DNA of 64,000 nucleotides from Pseudomonas marincola (GCF_900116605.1 NZ_FPBC01000001.1:124001-188000); one strand, 5' to 3'; shown: positions 1 to 10,423, counted from the stretch's first letter. Program-made: numbers and translations. Notes: generated from the letters alone by a model not told the origin.

Positions 1-184
1 ATTCAAGTCGCGGGATACCAAGGGGATTCAATAAGGAGTTATTGCGTTGGGCTTCCCAGTTGCTGGGAGCCGATTACAGCGGAACACTATTTGTAGTGAT
101 CAACTGTTTTCTGAACAGCTAGAGGTCTTGAGGCTATTTTCTTGATTTTAATAGCACTCTCACTTTGCATGCCAAAATATTCTT
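1..184. other. Left-edge non-coding stretch with a short hairpin
   Basis: No convincing gene is seen between the window edge and the stop of the GT51 gene. An imperfect inverted repeat (arms near 51-59 and 63-70, core CCCAG-TTG-CTGGG) could form a hairpin downstream of the minus-strand operon. It lacks a T-run on either side, so calling it a terminator would be inference. The DNA is clearly AT-richer than the rest of the window, like the two genes beside it. Confidence 0.4.
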
Positions 185-853
185 TTAAGTGCCTTTCAGC
201 AACCTTCCTTGATCAAGCCAAAGCAAATCCACATCACCGTTAACTAAAGCTCGGATATGGGCTACTCTGTTCGAGTGTCTCATATTCGGCTCAATACATA
301 ACAAAGACTTAGGATATTTTAGATATGCAACAATAACTGCATCATAATCATCGACCCCACTTGCCATTATTGTCCTAATACCAAGCCCTCCAGAGAGGTT
401 ACTGCCATAATAAGCTATCTTTAGGTAAGCGGAGGCGATTTCTTTTTTTTCGAATTCACTACTTAGCATAACCGCTAAAATCTGCTCTCGAATTTTCCTT
501 CTTGGTGTCTTCTCGTATCGTCTAGTAACTGTGCGAACTAGTTGCTGTTCTATCGTGCTCGCTCCTTGCGTTCTTCCTACTGCGACCCTTACTTTTAACG
601 CTCTAATTATTGCAAAAGGGTCAATACCATAATGGAGTGAACTACGATGATCTTCTGCGATTATCAAGGTATACAAAAGAGAATCACTTATTTCTACCGG
701 ATACTTCGGTCTCAACTCATGGACAACAGAAATGCAATTGTTTAAATCATCGATTATTGATCTATATGCAAATAGCCTTACCAGCGCAGCTGCTAGACTG
801 ATGGGGACCGTGAGCACTTTGAAGGATGCTCTTTGAAGGCTTCTCTGCCACAC
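185..853 (-). CDS. Minimal membrane-anchored GT51 peptidoglycan transglycosylase, accessory
   Basis: A 222-residue protein made almost entirely of a glycosyltransferase-51 domain, the lipid II polymerase fold of class A PBPs and MtgA. One hydrophobic segment (about 13-30) could anchor it with the domain outside. GT51 motifs are visible in order: AEDHRSSLHYGID at 66-78, with E67 in the catalytic position of the usual EDxxFxxHxGID; QGASTIEQQLVR at 96-107, matching GGSTITQQLxKN; RRKIREQILA at 118-127, with the second conserved Glu at 123; then EIASAYLKIAYYG, where the usual YLN Asn is Lys. There is no transpeptidase domain. The start is GTG at 853 with AAGGAA 8 nt upstream, inside the previous gene (61-bp overlap), which suggests translational coupling. 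A later GTG at 817 is possible. It differs clearly from housekeeping MtgA. That it polymerises glycan is inferred from the family. Confidence 0.8.
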   Translation of the reverse strand: MWQRSLQRASFKVLTVPISLAAALVRLFAYRSIIDDLNNCISVVHELRPKYPVEISDSLLYTLIIAEDHRSSLHYGIDPFAIIRALKVRVAVGRTQGASTIEQQLVRTVTRRYEKTPRRKIREQILAVMLSSEFEKKEIASAYLKIAYYGSNLSGGLGIRTIMASGVDDYDAVIVAYLKYPKSLLCIEPNMRHSNRVAHIRALVNGDVDLLWLDQGRLLKGT

Positions 854-1428
854 AATACAGTTCCTTTTGTGTTTGCCGCTGTAGAATAAAACTCCCCTGA
901 AAATGGAATAAACCTTTTAAATATCAACCCAAAAAACCTATACCTATCTATTTTGACAAGCATATATATCGTGCTATCTCTAAGCTCACCTTTCTCTATA
1001 ATATGAAGGTGCAAAACACTGCTCCTTATATAATTTCTTTCCACTCTTCCCGTTATCACACCGCGACTCTTACCTACCCCCTCAAAGTCATTACAGGCCT
1101 CAGGAGTCATATCACCAGTTTTCTCAGAGGTACCTGAAATTATGTACCCATCGGAATAAAGAATCAGAGTGTGGAAAGTAATCAGATTCCTATATGGATT
1201 ATAGGCAGAAGAAGTTGCAGAGCTTTTTGTATGAAAAACCCCTGAGTAATTGGCGGCCCTATTGAAAAACTCTCGAATCGTGAAAATCACGAGTGCCGTG
1301 ACCAATGCAGCAACAAGCGAACCATAATTTGATGAAGCCAAACCAAAGTTGTGTATTACATAAAGGGTACTTACAATCGCTTGACAGGCACTCAAAACAT
1401 AAAGCTCTAGAGTTATACAAAAAGACAT
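793..1428 (-). CDS. Two-TM plus beta-rich domain membrane protein, partner of the GT51 gene
   Basis: A 211-residue protein that I cannot place in a named family by sequence alone. Two hydrophobic helices lie at about 5-26 and 35-54. A domain at about 61-197 follows, made of alternating short strands and turns (starting YSGVF, then FHTLILYSDGYIISG, GVITGRVE, STIYMLVKI, FSGEF). This layout resembles the 2TM-beta effectors of CBASS and Panoptes systems (Cap15/OptE class), where a lipocalin-like barrel follows two membrane helices. The resemblance is architectural and inferred. The ATG at 1428 is preferred because GGAAG sits 6 nt upstream. The longer TTG start at 1464 has no ribosome site. The gene overlaps the downstream GT51 gene, so the two were probably acquired and expressed as a unit. 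Base composition is AT-rich compared with the core genome. Confidence 0.7.
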   Translation of the reverse strand: MSFCITLELYVLSACQAIVSTLYVIHNFGLASSNYGSLVAALVTALVIFTIREFFNRAANYSGVFHTKSSATSSAYNPYRNLITFHTLILYSDGYIISGTSEKTGDMTPEACNDFEGVGKSRGVITGRVERNYIRSSVLHLHIIEKGELRDSTIYMLVKIDRYRFFGLIFKRFIPFSGEFYSTAANTKGTVLCGREAFKEHPSKCSRSPSV

Positions 1429-1505
1429 TAGTAGCTTCCACCTCGCAAACCGAGCATTTACCAAAATGCTAGCATGATCAGTGGCCGATAGTACTAACTG
1501 TGATT

Positions 1506-1534
1506 ATTATATTGAAATCTGAAAGATCAGTATT
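1506..1534 (-). promoter_or_regulatory. Possible promoter of the 2TM/GT51 operon
   Basis: On the minus strand a perfect TATAAT (-10) lies at 1511-1506, about 80 nt before the ATG at 1428. The -35 position has only a weak match (AATACT at 1534-1529), so this is tentative. Confidence 0.3.
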
Positions 1535-2022
1535 GGGAGCATTAGCCCCAAAAGTTCAGATAGATAAAATTTCTCTACATATGCATGAGCACGCAGATTT
1601 TCAACTATCGAAAATTTAGCCAATAATTCTCGTCACGCCTTTCACAACATTAATTTGAAGCGGAGTCATTCGCTTGGGAGCAGAGTTGATGCCCTCGGCA
1701 TAAGCGAATAGATTCCAACGAGCTAAACTGGAGCGTTTGACCGCCCTTAGGGACAAAATCTAGCAATGCATTCAGCCCATACTGAAGAAGGTCATTCATC
1801 CCCAGCAGGCTGACCTATGCGCTGCAAAACAATCGCGACGAGTCTTTCGAATACATGGGTATACCCAACACTCAACTATAAAGTATTAGTGCAGCGCGGG
1901 AGGATCGATACAGGTGATGCAGAAGCCGCGCTTGAGATGACAGCATACAGAACAAGAATGACACGAGCAGTCCACCGCTTAGGTGTACCTAAACGCGACA
2001 CTTCAAGACTTTTGAGAGATAA
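1512..2022. other. Gene-poor AT-rich stretch between the accessory operon and ffs
   Basis: No open frame here resembles a known protein. Frames on both strands are interrupted or have no family-like pattern. A frame from 1817 runs through the ffs gene and is not credible. Structures seen: an 8-bp inverted repeat (ATTCGCTT at 1668-1675 with AAGCGAAT at 1702-1709) and the palindrome at 1979-1992. In relatives the ffs gene is followed by other core genes, so this stretch is probably the inner part of an inserted or rearranged segment. That is inference. Confidence 0.4.
1979..1992. repeat. Perfect 14-bp palindrome TTAGGTGTACCTAA
   Basis: The sequence reads the same on both strands. It lies about 65 nt beyond the 3' end of ffs, in the AT-rich accessory DNA. 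It could be an operator for a dimeric regulator or part of a recombination site. Nothing in the sequence decides between these. Confidence 0.5.
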
Positions 2023-2041
2023 CCCTTTGAGAATTAAAGGG
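2023..2041 (-). terminator. Probable terminator of ffs
   Basis: On the minus strand, CCCTTT-AATTCTC-AAAGGG forms a 6-bp stem followed by TTATCTCT, 15-33 nt after the predicted 3' end of the 4.5S RNA. The stem is short and the T-run broken, so this is only a fair candidate. Confidence 0.4.
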
Positions 2042-2055
2042 CTGGCGTTATTGGA

Positions 2056-2165
2056 GGCGTCCCTACCAGCCACACCCCGGCACACAATGTTCCCGCTGTG
2101 GCTGCTTCCTTCCGGATCTGACCAGGTTCACGGGTAATCGTTGCGGAGGGACCGGTAGGGCCACC
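2056..2165 (-). ncRNA. ffs: 4.5S (signal recognition particle) RNA
   Basis: This is the RNA scaffold of the bacterial SRP, which binds Ffh and delivers inner-membrane proteins to FtsY. The minus strand carries the highly conserved SRP core: CAGGTCAGATCCGGAAGGAA, closely matching the E. coli ffs apical region, followed by GCAGCCA and GTGTGCCGGGGTGTGGCTGG. The ends were set by pairing: GGTGGCCCTACC at the 5' end pairs with GGTAGGGACGCC at the 3' end (12 positions, one G.A mismatch), giving about 110 nt against 114 in E. coli. In Pseudomonas ffs lies near dnaX and ligA. ligA is nearby here, but the expected dnaX neighbourhood is missing from the left side. Confidence 0.93.
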
Positions 2166-2489
2166 ATAACGCGCCCGCCTTGCAGCGAGCGCCGCCATTG
2201 TACCGGCTTGAGCTAAAGTTACAACCTTCTCAATCACTTAGCCTGCAAATCAGGCGCAAGCGCTGAGGATATTGATCACAATCAACGCGCAAACCGGCGT
2301 GTGCACTAAGCTTGCTGTGACATTTTGCCCGCTTAATCTTCCCAGCCATCGGGGAATTTCCTGCAAGCGTGCGAGTCACATAAGCGTCTTGCACGCCTGG
2401 CACACGCCACAAGCAGTGCCATTGGCGGCAAAACGCAGTAACCTGCAACAGCGCTAGATGCGCAGCCCATCTCTACAAGGAGCAACAGC
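2166..2489. other. Intergenic region between ffs and the HU gene
   Basis: This divergent spacer should hold the promoters of ffs (leftward) and of the HU gene (rightward). The clearest element is the ANR/FNR box at 2272-2285, listed separately. No credible coding frame is present. An AAGGAG ribosome site lies 7-8 nt before the HU ATG. Confidence 0.6.
2272..2285. promoter_or_regulatory. Perfect ANR/FNR box TTGATCACAATCAA
   Basis: The sequence matches the FNR/ANR consensus TTGAT-N4-ATCAA at every fixed position. ANR is the oxygen-sensing [4Fe-4S] activator of Pseudomonas and usually activates from about -41.5. That would place a start near 2320 rightward (HU gene, 170-nt leader) or near 2237 leftward (just upstream of ffs). 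Neither gene is a classic ANR target. The match is direct; the function is inference. Confidence 0.6.
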
Positions 2490-2768
2490 ATGGCCATGAC
2501 TAAAGATCAGTTGATCAGCGACATTGCAGAAGCCATCGACACCCCGAAGGCGACTGTTCGCGCGGCACTTGAACAGCTCAGCGAAATCGTCAGCGATGCC
2601 CTCGAAAACGGCGATGAAATCACCCTGCCAGGTATCGGCAAGCTCAAGGTCACCGAGCGCCCTGCACGCACCGGCCGCAACCCGCAAACGGGCAAGGCGA
2701 TCGAAATTGCAGCGAAGAAAGTTGTTAAGTATGTACCCGCCAAGGCTCTGACTGACGCGATCAACTGA
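2490..2768 (+). CDS. HU-family DNA-binding protein
   Basis: A 92-residue nucleoid protein of the HU/IHF family, which works as a dimer that bends DNA. The HU arm signature GRNPQTGKAIEI is at 62-73, with the intercalating proline at 65. Length is typical for HU. The start is ATG at 2490, with AGGAG 7 nt upstream; the ATG at 2496 is an alternative. Pseudomonas species have several HU paralogues (hupA, hupB, hupN) and I cannot tell from sequence alone which this is. It is transcribed alone, divergently from ffs and convergently with ligA. Confidence 0.92.
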   Translation: MAMTKDQLISDIAEAIDTPKATVRAALEQLSEIVSDALENGDEITLPGIGKLKVTERPARTGRNPQTGKAIEIAAKKVVKYVPAKALTDAIN

Positions 2769-2810
2769 TCCGCCAAAGGCTGACTGCCCGCCTTTAGGCG
2801 CAAGCAGCAA

Positions 2811-2837
2811 GCGGGTTATCACATCTGGATAACCCGC
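2811..2837. terminator. Perfect 10-bp inverted repeat between HU and ligA
   Basis: GCGGGTTATC and GATAACCCGC flank a 7-nt loop between the convergent HU and ligA genes. The position suits a bidirectional terminator, but neither side has a T-run, so intrinsic termination would be weak. Confidence 0.45.
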
Positions 2838-2876
2838 AGCCACCCACCGGCTCGCACGCCCTGTGCAGAGCCTGCT

Positions 2877-5315
<2,439 letters not shown>

Positions 5316-5347
5316 CTAAAAGCAAACCTTAACTCTGGATGCTGTGC

Positions 5348-6172
5348 TTACTTTAGCTTGCCTGTCATCTGACGGCGCTCGAACTCGACAATCCGCTGAC
5401 GATAATGCTCGATGGTTTGCGCGGTCATGACACTGCGCTGATCGTCTTTCAACTCACCGTTCAGCTCGTGCGCCAGTTTGCGCGCGGCAGCCACCATCAC
5501 ATCAAAAGCCTGCTTGGGGTGACGCGGGCCTGGCAAGCCGAGGAAGAAACTCACGGCGCGGGTGCTGAAACCCTCGATATCGTCGAGATCAAAAGTACCC
5601 GGCTTCAATGCATTGGCCATGGAGAACAGCACTTCGCCATTGCCGGCCATGCTTTCGTGGCGATGGAAAATATCCATCTCGCCAAAGCGCAGGCCACTTT
5701 CAAGAATATTCTGCAGCAGTGCCGGGCCTTTGAAGCCATCACTGTCACGCGCGATTACGTTGATAACCAGCACTTCGTCGACCGGTGCCTGCTCTTTTTC
5801 GGGCTTGGCTGGCTCGGCGATTTTTCCAGCCTTTTCAGGTTTGCTCGAAACCGGCTCATCGAGGTCGAGATTAAGGTTCAGATCACCCTGTTGCGGCTCT
5901 TTGGAAGGACGGCGGCCAGAGTCGCGCGCACTCATCGACGGCAAATCGGTCTCGTCGAACGAAGGCTCTTTGTGCTCGGCAGGGCTAAGCACGCGTGGCG
6001 GGCTCAGCAAATCCGGGTCGCTGTCATCATCCGGGAGATTGGCAGCACTGCGATCAAGTTTGAACTTCAACTTGCCCTTGCCGCCGCGCATGCGCCGCCA
6101 GCCGTCGAACAAGATACCAGCGATCACAATGATGCCGATGACTATCAGCCACTCGCGCAGACCGAATTCCAT
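5348..6172 (-). CDS. zipA: Cell division protein ZipA
   Basis: Essential divisome protein that anchors FtsZ filaments to the inner membrane. It is 274 residues. A short N-terminal periplasmic stub leads into one transmembrane helix at about 8-24 ([15 protein letters not shown]), then a basic stretch (RRMRGGKGK), a charged and Pro-rich linker (about 40-130), and the C-terminal FtsZ-binding domain (about 130-270, starting [16 protein letters not shown]). The start ATG at 6172 has AGGG upstream. It lies between smc and ligA, the standard Pseudomonas order. Confidence 0.95.
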   Translation of the reverse strand: MEFGLREWLIVIGIIVIAGILFDGWRRMRGGKGKLKFKLDRSAANLPDDDSDPDLLSPPRVLSPAEHKEPSFDETDLPSMSARDSGRRPSKEPQQGDLNLNLDLDEPVSSKPEKAGKIAEPAKPEKEQAPVDEVLVINVIARDSDGFKGPALLQNILESGLRFGEMDIFHRHESMAGNGEVLFSMANALKPGTFDLDDIEGFSTRAVSFFLGLPGPRHPKQAFDVMVAAARKLAHELNGELKDDQRSVMTAQTIEHYRQRIVEFERRQMTGKLK

Positions 6173-6189
6173 GAAATACCCTGACCCCT

Positions 6190-6231
6190 AAAAAATTAAA
6201 AACAAAAATGAAGCCGAAAAACCCAGGCTTC
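6190..6231 (-). terminator. zipA: Hairpin with T-runs directly upstream of zipA
   Basis: On the minus strand GAAGCC (6231-6226) pairs with GGCTTC (6215-6210) across a 10-nt loop. T-rich DNA down to 6190 follows and ends just before the zipA ribosome site. It could end smc transcription, or act as an attenuator in the zipA leader if the promoter lies between 6240 and 6498. Confidence 0.55.
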
Positions 6232-6498
6232 CAACACTCTACTTGTACTGCCAAATGCACTTAAGGCTCTAAATTCTGGCGGGTGACTTCTACCTGTAAC
6301 AAAAGTGGGCAATAAGCTATCACGACGAACGGTAACTTTACACTGCCCCAAGCGTAAAACAGTCACTCACACGCCTGTTCTGCGAAGAACTTGAGTAACA
6401 ATCAATAAAGCACAGTCTACAAGTTGTAATTGTGCATTTCGAGATTGTTTTCTCAGCCCGGCGTACACAACCCAGGCAACCCTCAGAAAACCGCCCTG
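6232..6498. other. smc-zipA spacer
   Basis: With the hairpin region this makes a 326-bp gap between the smc stop and the zipA start. No coding frame looks real. The DNA is AT-richer than the flanking genes and probably carries the zipA promoter, but I could not single out a convincing -35/-10 pair. Confidence 0.4.
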
Positions 6499-9400
6499 TC
6501 AGGCATCAACCATCGCCAGCGCTTCCTCGACATCTACCGCAACCAGACGCGAACATCCCGGTTCGTGCATGGTTACACCCATTAACTGATCCGCCATTTC
6601 CATGGCGATCTTGTTATGCGTGATGTAGATGAACTGCACTTTCTCGGACATCTCCTTGACCAACCGCGCGTAACGGCCGACGTTGGCGTCGTCCAGTGGT
6701 GCATCCACTTCATCGAGCATACAAAATGGCGCGGGATTCAACTGAAAGATAGCAAATACCAATGCCAGAGCCGTCAGTGCTTTCTCACCGCCAGACAACA
6801 AATGGATGGTGCTGTTCTTCTTGCCGGGCGGGCGCGCCATGATCGTTACACCAGTATCGAGTAGATCTTCGCCCGTGAGTTCCAAATAAGCGCTGCCGCC
6901 GCCGAAAACTTTCGGAAAAAGTGCCTGCAAACCGCCGTTGATTTGATCGAACGTCTCCTTGAATCGATTACGTGTTTCCTTGTCGATCTTGCGGATGACG
7001 TTCTCCAGCGTTTGCAATGCCTCTTCAAGGTCGGCGTTCTGCGCATCCAGATAACGCTTGCGCTCGGACTGCTGCTGATACTCGTCAATCGCCGCCAGGT
7101 TGATTGCACCGAGGCGCTGAATTTTCCCGCCAAGGCGCTCAAGTTCCTCTTCCCAGGCGCCCTCGCTGGCATCCGCAGGCAAGGTACCGAGCACGGTATG
7201 CAGGTCATAGCTGTCCTCGCCGAGCTGATCCTGCAACGCTTTGCGCCGCACATTGAGTGACTGCCACTCCATGCGCTGTTGTTCGAGCTGACCGCGCAAC
7301 AGCTGCGACTGCTGCTCGGCCTGGGTTCTGCGCTTTTCAGCGTCGCGCAATTGGCGGTCGGCATCTTCCATCGCCAGCCGTGCATGCTTGAGTTCATCTT
7401 CGACGCCCATGCGCCGGTCAAGCAGCTCCTCAAGCTTGAGGCGCAACTCTTCAAGCGGCGCTGCGCCCTCCTCCAAATTCAAACTGAGCTGCTCACGGCG
7501 CTCGTGCAGGCGCTCGGATTGCAGCTTGAGGCGATCCAGCGCTTGGCGCGTCGAGTCATGCTGTGCGCGCAACGAGCCCATGCGCACCGCCAAGTGATGC
7601 GCATGGTCTTTATGCTGACGCGCATCCTGGCGCACCCGATCGAGGCGCTCGCGTAATTGGTCACGCAATGCCTGCAAGGTCTCTCGCTGCTCATTGTCGA
7701 GCGCCATCGCATCCAGCGACTCTTGCAGCAACAAACGGCTCTCGCCCAACTGCTCATGCTCAAGTTCACGTTGAGCGCTGAGTTCGGCAATTTCATGGTC
7801 GAGTCGCTGGCGGCGCAACGTCAGTTGCTCGGCCTTGGCCTGGCTGGCCGAAAGCTGAGCCTTGAGTTCACTCAACTGGCGGGCCTGATCCTGAATCTGC
7901 CGACGCAAGGACTCGCGCTGCTGCTCAAGCTGAGTTTGCTGTTCACGCAATTGCTCGAGACGCTCATCAAGCACCTGCAACGAGGCTTCGCGCTCTGCAC
8001 ATTCAAAGCCTAATTGTTCGATCTCCTGGCCGCGTGCCAGCAGCCCGCTTTCGGCCTCGCTGGCACGACGAATCCGCAAGAAATGCCGCCCCAGCCAATA
8101 GCCATCACGGCTGATCACGCTTTCATCATCGGCCAGTGTCGAACGGGCAGCCAAGGCATCATCAAGGGTTTCAACCGTGCGCACGCGCGCCAGCCACGGC
8201 GCCAGATCAATCGACGCCTCGACCTTATCGAGCAAACTGCCGGCCACTCTCGTGGCGCCTTTGCTGGCCGTTATCAGCCGCAGGTCGCCCTGACTGAAGC
8301 TGGCAAAGTCGTAATCGCTCAAGCCTGCCGCCTGGCCGTCATCCAACAGCACAGCTTGCAGGTCGGCGCCAAGCACGGTTTCTACGGCCAGCTCCCAGCC
8401 AGTGTCTACCCGCAAGCCTTCGGCCATGCGCGGCAAATTGGCCAACTGCTGGGCCTGCAACCATTGTGCTGTGCCCTGCCCCGGATCCAGCGCGGCCTGC
8501 TGCAACGCCTCAAGCGATGCCAGGCGACCATTGAGTCGCTGCAGCTCACCCTGCGCTTGTTGCTGGGCCTGACCGGCCTGCTGCAATTCGTCACGCAGTT
8601 GTTGCAGGCGCTCAGCTACTTCGGCCTCGCTCACTTGCAGGGTTTCTTCCTGCAGCAAACCGGCAGCCACTTGCTCGCCCAATTCGATAATCGCGGCATC
8701 CTGCGGATCTGCGCTCAGCTGCTCCAATTCATCAGCCAGACGCCGCTGACGCTCGGCCAGGCGTTCAAGCCCTTGCTCCAATTGCTGAATGCGCGATTGC
8801 TGCACCTCGGCCTGACGACGCGGTTCGGCGGATGACTGATTGAAGCCATCCCACTTTTCCTGCCAGCCCTGCATGGCCGTCTCAGCGTCTTCAAGCGCCG
8901 CGGCACTCTCTTCAGCGGCCGCCGCCGACAATTCCTGCTCAGGCGCCAGTTGGCCAAGCTCCTCGTCGAGCGTGGCCAACAGCGTGCTGTCGTGCCCAAG
9001 ATGCGACTCGGTCTCCTGACGCGAACGCTCGGCCTCCATCAGGTCATCCTGCAACTGGCGGAGACGTTGCTGGCCGTGCTGAATACTCTGCTCGACGCGA
9101 GCGATATCACCGCCCACCGAATAGAAGCGCCCCTGCACCAGATTGAAACACTCGGAAAGCTCGTGATGACCGTCGCGCAGGCGCTCAATGCTCGCATCGG
9201 CGTTGCGCTGCTCGGCCACCAGCGCCTCAAAACTGATTTCCTGATTGCCGATAACCGCTTCGCGCTGACCCACCTGTTCATTCAGGGTTTGCCAACGCAG
9301 GGCTGTCAGCTGCGCCTTGAGCTGGCGTTCTTCGGCTTTGTACTCCTGATACTTCTCGGCGGCCTGGGCCTGACGATGCAGGCGTTCAAGCTGGCGCTCG

Positions 9401-10002
9401 AGCTCTTCGCGCAGGTCAGTCAGGCGCGCAAGGTTTTCGTAGGTACGGCGAATACGGTTTTCGGTTTCGCGGCGGCGCTCCTTGTACTTGGAGATGCCCG
9501 CCGCTTCCTCGATGAAGTTGCGCAAGTCTTCGGGCTTGGCCTCGATCAACTTGGAGATCATGCCCTGCTCGATAATCGAGTAGCTGCGCGGGCCCAGACC
9601 AGTACCCAGGAAAATATCGGTAATGTCACGCCGGCGGCACTTGGTGCCGTTGAGGAAATAGGTGTTCTGACTGTCCCGCGTGACCCGGCGGCGAATCGAG
9701 ATTTCGTTGTAACCGGCGTATTCGCCCACCAGCGTGCTGTCGGAGTTGTCGAACACCAGCTCAATCGACGCCTGCGTTACGGGCTTGCGGGTATTCGAGC
9801 CATTGAAGATAACGTCAGTCATCGACTCGCCGCGAAGGTTCTTTGCCGAACTTTCGCCCATCACCCAGCGTACTGCGTCGATAATGTTCGATTTACCGCA
9901 ACCGTTCGGCCCCACGACGGCAGCCATGTTGCTCGGAAAGGTCACGGTTGTCGGGTCGACGAAGGACTTGAACCCGGCCAGCTTTATACACTTCAGGCGC
10001 AT
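6499..10002 (-). CDS. smc: Chromosome segregation ATPase SMC
   Basis: Core of the SMC-ScpAB condensin, which organises and segregates the chromosome. It is 1167 residues, full length. N-terminal Walker A GPNGCGKSN at 31-39; long coiled coil at about 170-500 and 680-1010, rich in E, Q, R and L; hinge domain around 510-650; C-terminal ABC signature LLSGGEKALTALAL and Walker B FCMLDEVDAPLDD. Its presence instead of MukBEF fits Pseudomonas backbone genes, although some species carry both. The upstream neighbour is only a gntR remnant. Confidence 0.97.
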   Translation of the reverse strand: MRLKCIKLAGFKSFVDPTTVTFPSNMAAVVGPNGCGKSNIIDAVRWVMGESSAKNLRGESMTDVIFNGSNTRKPVTQASIELVFDNSDSTLVGEYAGYNEISIRRRVTRDSQNTYFLNGTKCRRRDITDIFLGTGLGPRSYSIIEQGMISKLIEAKPEDLRNFIEEAAGISKYKERRRETENRIRRTYENLARLTDLREELERQLERLHRQAQAAEKYQEYKAEERQLKAQLTALRWQTLNEQVGQREAVIGNQEISFEALVAEQRNADASIERLRDGHHELSECFNLVQGRFYSVGGDIARVEQSIQHGQQRLRQLQDDLMEAERSRQETESHLGHDSTLLATLDEELGQLAPEQELSAAAAEESAAALEDAETAMQGWQEKWDGFNQSSAEPRRQAEVQQSRIQQLEQGLERLAERQRRLADELEQLSADPQDAAIIELGEQVAAGLLQEETLQVSEAEVAERLQQLRDELQQAGQAQQQAQGELQRLNGRLASLEALQQAALDPGQGTAQWLQAQQLANLPRMAEGLRVDTGWELAVETVLGADLQAVLLDDGQAAGLSDYDFASFSQGDLRLITASKGATRVAGSLLDKVEASIDLAPWLARVRTVETLDDALAARSTLADDESVISRDGYWLGRHFLRIRRASEAESGLLARGQEIEQLGFECAEREASLQVLDERLEQLREQQTQLEQQRESLRRQIQDQARQLSELKAQLSASQAKAEQLTLRRQRLDHEIAELSAQRELEHEQLGESRLLLQESLDAMALDNEQRETLQALRDQLRERLDRVRQDARQHKDHAHHLAVRMGSLRAQHDSTRQALDRLKLQSERLHERREQLSLNLEEGAAPLEELRLKLEELLDRRMGVEDELKHARLAMEDADRQLRDAEKRRTQAEQQSQLLRGQLEQQRMEWQSLNVRRKALQDQLGEDSYDLHTVLGTLPADASEGAWEEELERLGGKIQRLGAINLAAIDEYQQQSERKRYLDAQNADLEEALQTLENVIRKIDKETRNRFKETFDQINGGLQALFPKVFGGGSAYLELTGEDLLDTGVTIMARPPGKKNSTIHLLSGGEKALTALALVFAIFQLNPAPFCMLDEVDAPLDDANVGRYARLVKEMSEKVQFIYITHNKIAMEMADQLMGVTMHEPGCSRLVAVDVEEALAMVDA

Positions 10003-10160
10003 GCGCAGTTCGCCTCACGCGCAGCCAGCGCTGGCATCGGGTAAAAAGCAATTGCCTGAGTTCGCTCAAACGGCTTGAGCGCGCCACGGATGATCCGGCC
10101 ACCATGGTCATGGTATTGGGCAATCTGCTCGGCGAGGCTGTCCGATGCCTTGAACGTCAT
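9993..10160 (-). pseudogene. Remnant of a GntR-family regulator
   Basis: From ATG 10160 the frame reads MTFKASDSLAEQIAQY, then RIIRGALKPFER. This matches the N-terminus of the GntR/FadR-type regulator that precedes smc in other pseudomonads (remembered pattern MTFKA-DSLAEQIA...RIIRG-LKP-ER). After about 33 residues the similarity stops and the frame runs into smc. The winged-helix and ligand domains are gone, and a few residues are inserted before RIIRG. A ribosome-site-like TAAGGAT precedes the ATG. It is best read as a decayed or truncated gene left at a rearrangement point. The identification rests on remembered family sequence. Confidence 0.65.
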
Positions 10161-10423
10161 GTTGATCCTTAGGTTCTGTTGACCTATTTGGGCTAAAGGC
10201 CCGCCATGCTTGGCGCGGGCGCAGTGTAACACAGCAAAAACAGCCTCAAAGCCACTGGCTCTGCAACGCCAACAGCCTTATTCAAACTTGCCAATCGCGG
10301 CACAATAACACTGTCGCCCGGCAACCCGGTAAGATGCTTGAGTGGGCGAACAACGTGCTCGCGCCGTAACCCGACATACCGCGCCATTGCACCCGCAGCC
10401 CGCGCTAAGCGGAGCGCCGTTTG
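10161..10423. other. Spacer between murB and the gntR remnant
   Basis: No supportable gene. In P. aeruginosa murB lies beside rne, but here the block joins the smc region instead. A weak terminator-like GC stem (GCCCGC...GCGGGC) lies near 10196-10222. Otherwise nothing is evident. Confidence 0.35.

Noticed and set aside
1716..1870. Possible transposase fragment upstream of the accessory operon
   Set aside because: Short stretches look vaguely protein-like in two frames, but no transposase motif or terminal repeat could be supported.
1817..2137. Plus-strand open frame running into ffs
   Set aside because: Its 3' part is the antisense of the 4.5S RNA, and the remainder resembles no family.
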